From CBDFGQ01 sp965247295 (GTDB lineage Bacteria; Chloroflexota; Dehalococcoidia; Lucifugimonadales; JAGWBF01), in contig CBDFGQ010000005.1 in the NCBI GenBank assembly GCA_965247295.1, forward strand, positions 295,740 to 359,739: DNA of 64,000 bases, in the 5' to 3' direction. A program made the translations under genes and the position numbers. Shown here in pieces: positions 61,383-64,000 of the stretch (position 1 is the stretch's first letter; each line of letters starts with the position of its first letter). The notes under the pieces are model-generated. The model saw only the letters and a program-made list of their open reading frames with translations, was not told the origin of the DNA and did no database searches.

Positions 61383-61964
61383 TTAACTAATTTGGTTGCC
61401 GCTGACCTCCTTCAGAATCCAGCGCACAGCGTCGGCCAAATCTTTACATACTACATCGGGAAGGACCTGAAACTTTTCATCCCTACCACCATAGCCTGTC
61501 TTCACCAGGATGGTACCGCAACCGGCATTCCTACCCATCTTAACATCGACCGATTGATCCCCAATCACGTAGCATCGAGGCAAATCCAGATTGAACTGGA
61601 TTACAGCTTCCTTGAGCATGCCGATGTTGGGCTTGCGATGCGAACAGTTCTTACGATACTCTTCTACTTCTCCGTTCTCATGGTGAGGACAGTACCAAAT
61701 GGCATCCACATAGGCGCCCTTCTCATGAAGTTTTTCCTTGAGTCCGTCGTGAATTTTCTCTATATCCTGCTCAGTGCAAAGCCCTCTGGCGACGACAAAC
61801 TGATTGGTGGTGACAATGACCCTGATGCCCCGGTCATTGAGTAGTCGGATGGCCTCAGGCGCACGTGGCAGGAGCCGTAGCTGACAGGCCCGATAGACTA
61901 AACCGACTTCCTCGTTGATGGTGCCATCTCGATCCAAGAAGACCGCGATGCCTTTTAAAGCCAT
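61383..61964 (-). CDS. gmhB: D-glycero-D-manno-heptose-1,7-bisphosphate 7-phosphatase-type HAD phosphatase
   Basis: A 193-residue HAD-III phosphatase. The nucleophile motif is AVFLDRDGTIN, followed by IVTTNQFVVARG, the zinc loop CPHH...CSHRKPN and YVIGDQSVDVKMGRNAG. It removes the 7-phosphate in heptose synthesis or acts on related sugar phosphates. ATG 61964. It neighbours a glmS fragment and YvcK, so a sugar/cell-wall context. The symbol is by similarity. Confidence 0.85.
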   Translation of the reverse strand: MALKGIAVFLDRDGTINEEVGLVYRACQLRLLPRAPEAIRLLNDRGIRVIVTTNQFVVARGLCTEQDIEKIHDGLKEKLHEKGAYVDAIWYCPHHENGEVEEYRKNCSHRKPNIGMLKEAVIQFNLDLPRCYVIGDQSVDVKMGRNAGCGTILVKTGYGGRDEKFQVLPDVVCKDLADAVRWILKEVSGNQIS

Positions 61965-62019
61965 TGGCTTAGCGGTCGCCGCTCAGTTGCCAGCTTGGAT
62001 GCATGGTTCGGACGACCCC

Positions 62020-62238
62020 CTAGAATCTCGCCGTTAATTGACCAAGCGCCCTGCCTAAGAGGCGGGAGTAGTTAAGCTCCTTGACCTTGCCTATGGACTT
62101 CTGGACATGCAGCTTGCCCGATGGGATGAGGAAAGCGACGCTGGCGCGGTCGTATCCACGATACTCCAGGCGCTGAAGCCCCGAGAAGATTAACGGCCAG
62201 GCCTCCTGGTGGCCTACGTAGCCAACGATGCCACACAT
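62020..62238 (-). pseudogene. glmS (glucosamine-6-phosphate synthase) N-terminal fragment
   Basis: Seventy-two residues start MCGIVGYVGHQEAWPLIFSG, the glutaminase N-terminus (Cys2 nucleophile), with LQRLEYRGYD and a later KVKEL. After that the sequence diverges (LGRALGQLTARF) and stops; the normal protein has about 600 residues. It is therefore a truncated remnant, ten bases from yvcK. Confidence 0.75.
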
Positions 62239-62247
62239 TTCAGCGTC

Positions 62248-63249
62248 CTAATTACGTGAGGAGGCCCTGACCTTGGGGGACCGGCTCTTCACAATAGACA
62301 TGACGGACCGGGCAAGGGCGAAGGGGTCGTGGCGAAGATACACTCCGGCAGACACCAAGGGCTCCTGTATCACCTCTTGCACTACCTGATTGCACTCTTC
62401 AAGGTCAGTCTCGACAGGGTACTGGCCGAAGGATGCATACCTCTGTACGATCCTGTCGGGATAGGGAGCGCTGTTTACCAGAAGATAGTCCAACGGGTCT
62501 GTGGTGCCGAGGTACTCGCGGATCAGGTTTACAAAGTCCGACGCCTTGAAGCCGTCAGATTCCCCCGGCTTGGTCATCAGATTACAGATACATATCTTGG
62601 TTGCCCTGGACGCCTCGATCCTCTGGGCCACGTCCTCCACCAGAAGGTTGGGGAGGATACTGGTGTAGATGTCGCCCGGGCCCATTATTATGGCGTCGGC
62701 CTCCTCTATGGCTTCCAGCACCGGAGAGTAGGCGTAGGCCTTGGGATTGAGGTAAACGTAGTCGATGCCAACTTCCAGGTTGTCCCTGCGCTGGTCTATG
62801 TTGGCTTCGCCGATGACCTCGGAGCTGTCTTTAAGGTGGGCTATCAGGGTGGACTTGGTGAGGGTAACGGGGAGGACGGTCCCCTTTATGGATAGCATGC
62901 GGGACGCCTCCGAAATCGCGGTGGCCGCATTGCCCGTGATCTCCGTCAGAGCGGTCAGGAACAGGTTGCCGAAGCTGTGGCCGTGGAGTCCGTTGCCCGC
63001 GTTGAATCGGTAGTCGAATAGTCGCGCCATCAAGGCGCTGGAGCGGTCGTCGGGAGCGAGGGCTACCAGGCACTGCCTCACGTCGCCCGGGGGCAGGTGC
63101 CCCAGTTCCTCACGGAGCCGGCCGGAGCTCCCGCCGCTATCGGTCATGGCGACTACCGCCGTCAGGTCACAGTCCTCGTATTTCAGGCCACTCAGGGTCG
63201 TGTGGTTGCCCGTCCCGCCCCCTACCACCACGATCTTCTTCCTGACCAT
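62248..63249 (-). CDS. yvcK: YvcK-type gluconeogenesis/morphogenesis factor (CofD-like fold)
   Basis: A 333-residue protein of the CofD/YvcK family, which binds UDP-sugars and links metabolism to cell shape. The nucleotide loop is VVVGGGTGNHTTLSGLK, followed by AMTDSGGSSGRLREELGHLPPGDVRQCLVAL, HGHSFGNLFLTAL and YVYLNPKAYAYSPVLEAIEEADAIIMGPGDIYTSILPNLLV. ATG 63249 is chosen (GGAG 9 bases before) over TTG 63279. It is on the same strand as gmhB and the glmS remnant, in a cell-wall context. Confidence 0.88.
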   Translation of the reverse strand: MVRKKIVVVGGGTGNHTTLSGLKYEDCDLTAVVAMTDSGGSSGRLREELGHLPPGDVRQCLVALAPDDRSSALMARLFDYRFNAGNGLHGHSFGNLFLTALTEITGNAATAISEASRMLSIKGTVLPVTLTKSTLIAHLKDSSEVIGEANIDQRRDNLEVGIDYVYLNPKAYAYSPVLEAIEEADAIIMGPGDIYTSILPNLLVEDVAQRIEASRATKICICNLMTKPGESDGFKASDFVNLIREYLGTTDPLDYLLVNSAPYPDRIVQRYASFGQYPVETDLEECNQVVQEVIQEPLVSAGVYLRHDPFALARSVMSIVKSRSPKVRASSRN

Positions 63250-63639
63250 GTGGCCGTTCTCCGTACTGGGTGTGGCCAATTCGCTTGAGTGTGGGATATC
63301 GCTAATAGTATACCTCCAGGTTCGACGCCTAGTATACGGGGTGCCCCCCCTTTAAAGCAAGGTCAGCCAAAGGGCGACGGATATTAATATTGTTGCGAAC
63401 ATTCTAGAGTGTTTTAACGACCCTGAAAGTTGGTAGTAAACTTTCACATAATGTACGCACATTTACTTTGGGCGCCAAGCAATAAAAAGGGAAAACGTCG
63501 TGGGGCCCGGACCATTCCTGTGTAGAATGAATGCCAAGCTGCTAAATTGAAGGGGCGCTGCTCCAAGAGAAGCTCGCGACTAACATTCCACTGAGGTAGT
63601 TGGGAAATTGACCATGAGTTGAATCCAGACTTCCCGGAT

Positions 63640-64000
63640 TCATCGGGGAGTACCACCGGCGACGTTGCTTTGTCGGATATCATCGACACCATTCATAGCT
63701 AAGATGTTACCCTGGGGACTTCCGCGTTCAACTCCTAGGCCATGTTTGACATTGGGGTGTAGAAACAGATTCAAAATCGCGTGTTTTGAACCACTTTTGT
63801 CATTACAGTGGACGATGGCCACTTGGGGACGGCCTCCGTTCCCAGAACATGAGGGGCTGGGACCGCTATGTGATACCCTGCATTGGGCTGCTTGAGAGAC
63901 AACAGCCCCACTATGGACCTCCTCGCCAAAATTGATGCCCACAAGGACAGGGGAATTAATGTGTACCAGCTCGTCTCCGTTTAGGTCGGCCCTGGCATCT
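63640..64000 (-). CDS. Hypothetical protein, partial at the window edge
   Basis: A minus-strand frame that stays open from 64000 down to 63640. Residues at the edge side (DARADLNGDELVHINSPVLVG) and further in (GGRPQVAIVHCND, GLGVERGSPQGNILAMNG) look like a real protein but match no family I know. No start is inside the window except a possible GTG at 63942. The region 63280-63639 shows no supported gene, only two AGTATAC copies at about 63315 and 63332. Confidence 0.3.
   Translation of the reverse strand, partial: DARADLNGDELVHINSPVLVGINFGEEVHSGAVVSQAAQCRVSHSGPSPSCSGNGGRPQVAIVHCNDKSGSKHAILNLFLHPNVKHGLGVERGSPQGNILAMNGVDDIRQSNVAGGTPR

Noticed and set aside
1..64000. CRISPR array or long tandem repeat array
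   Set aside because: No regularly spaced direct repeats were seen anywhere in the window.

Overview
The window is GC-rich bacterial chromosome, crowded with insertion sequences and carrying many visibly broken genes. The content suggests an uncultured Chloroflexota of the Dehalococcoidia/SAR202 type. Pointers are a split sulfopyruvate-decarboxylase-like pair, F420/flavin enzymes (a luciferase-like oxidoreductase and a PPOX protein), two SDRs, an acyl-CoA dehydrogenase, an HMG-CoA-lyase-like enzyme and many 'short sensor + zinc ribbon' genes. This placement is an inference from gene content; no rRNA or other phylogenetic marker is present.

Layout. 1-3212: a partial IS3-family element abuts a wrecked two-component locus (GAF-PAS histidine kinase with IS truncation and a +1 frameshift, an intact CheY-like receiver, and an OmpR-type regulator broken by a 22-bp tandem duplication). 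3385-5781: alpha/beta hydrolase, metal-dependent amidohydrolase and a small zinc ribbon. 5862-6344: four tRNA genes (Val, Leu, Arg, Val) behind a strong promoter, followed directly by a tyrosine integrase. 6391-15000: an island-like tract with small unknown proteins, an XRE regulator, an IS1182-type element, a decayed primase-polymerase, a DUF4338/DruA-like protein and a second, inverted copy of the first IS. 15236-22983: a stress/regulation cluster (receiver, UspA, sigma-70 factor, Asp23, UspA-cNMP fusion, zinc ribbon, ABM-type and PPOX proteins), interrupted by an IS with a clear 9-bp target duplication.

23257-25340: another IS3-family element between two small unknown genes. 25422-37425: catabolic/redox genes (HMG-CoA-lyase-like, acyl-CoA dehydrogenase, selA, two hydrolase/kinase-like proteins, the decarboxylase pair plus a degenerate paralogue, two SDRs, an LLM oxidoreductase). 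37936-40794: a single large N6-adenine methylase with a possible N-terminal nuclease domain. 40970-51828: beta-propeller, ornithine-cyclodeaminase-like enzyme, a nonsense-disrupted VTT-domain membrane protein, radical SAM enzyme, metzincin-like protease, hemerythrin, frameshifted NDH-2, VOC and RidA proteins, tRNA-Asp and a CxxS glutaredoxin-like protein. 51932-54999: a compact copper module (YHS peptide, CopA, CsoR and a candidate operator). 55011-61096: IS256, IS3 and IS1380 elements and their debris. 61383-63249: GmhB-type phosphatase, glmS fragment and YvcK.

Main messages: IS elements have truncated or re-started at least four genes (histidine kinase, the dual-OB-like gene, an acyl-carrier-like gene, the DUF3105 gene). 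Five other genes carry point frameshifts or stops. Several enzyme homologues have lost a diagnostic catalytic residue (hydrolase Ser to Gly, SDR Lys to Ser, decarboxylase TPP motif). Either this lineage is undergoing active IS-driven gene decay, or some single-base lesions are assembly errors; the 22-bp duplication, the IS junctions and the nonsense mutation are hard to explain as errors.
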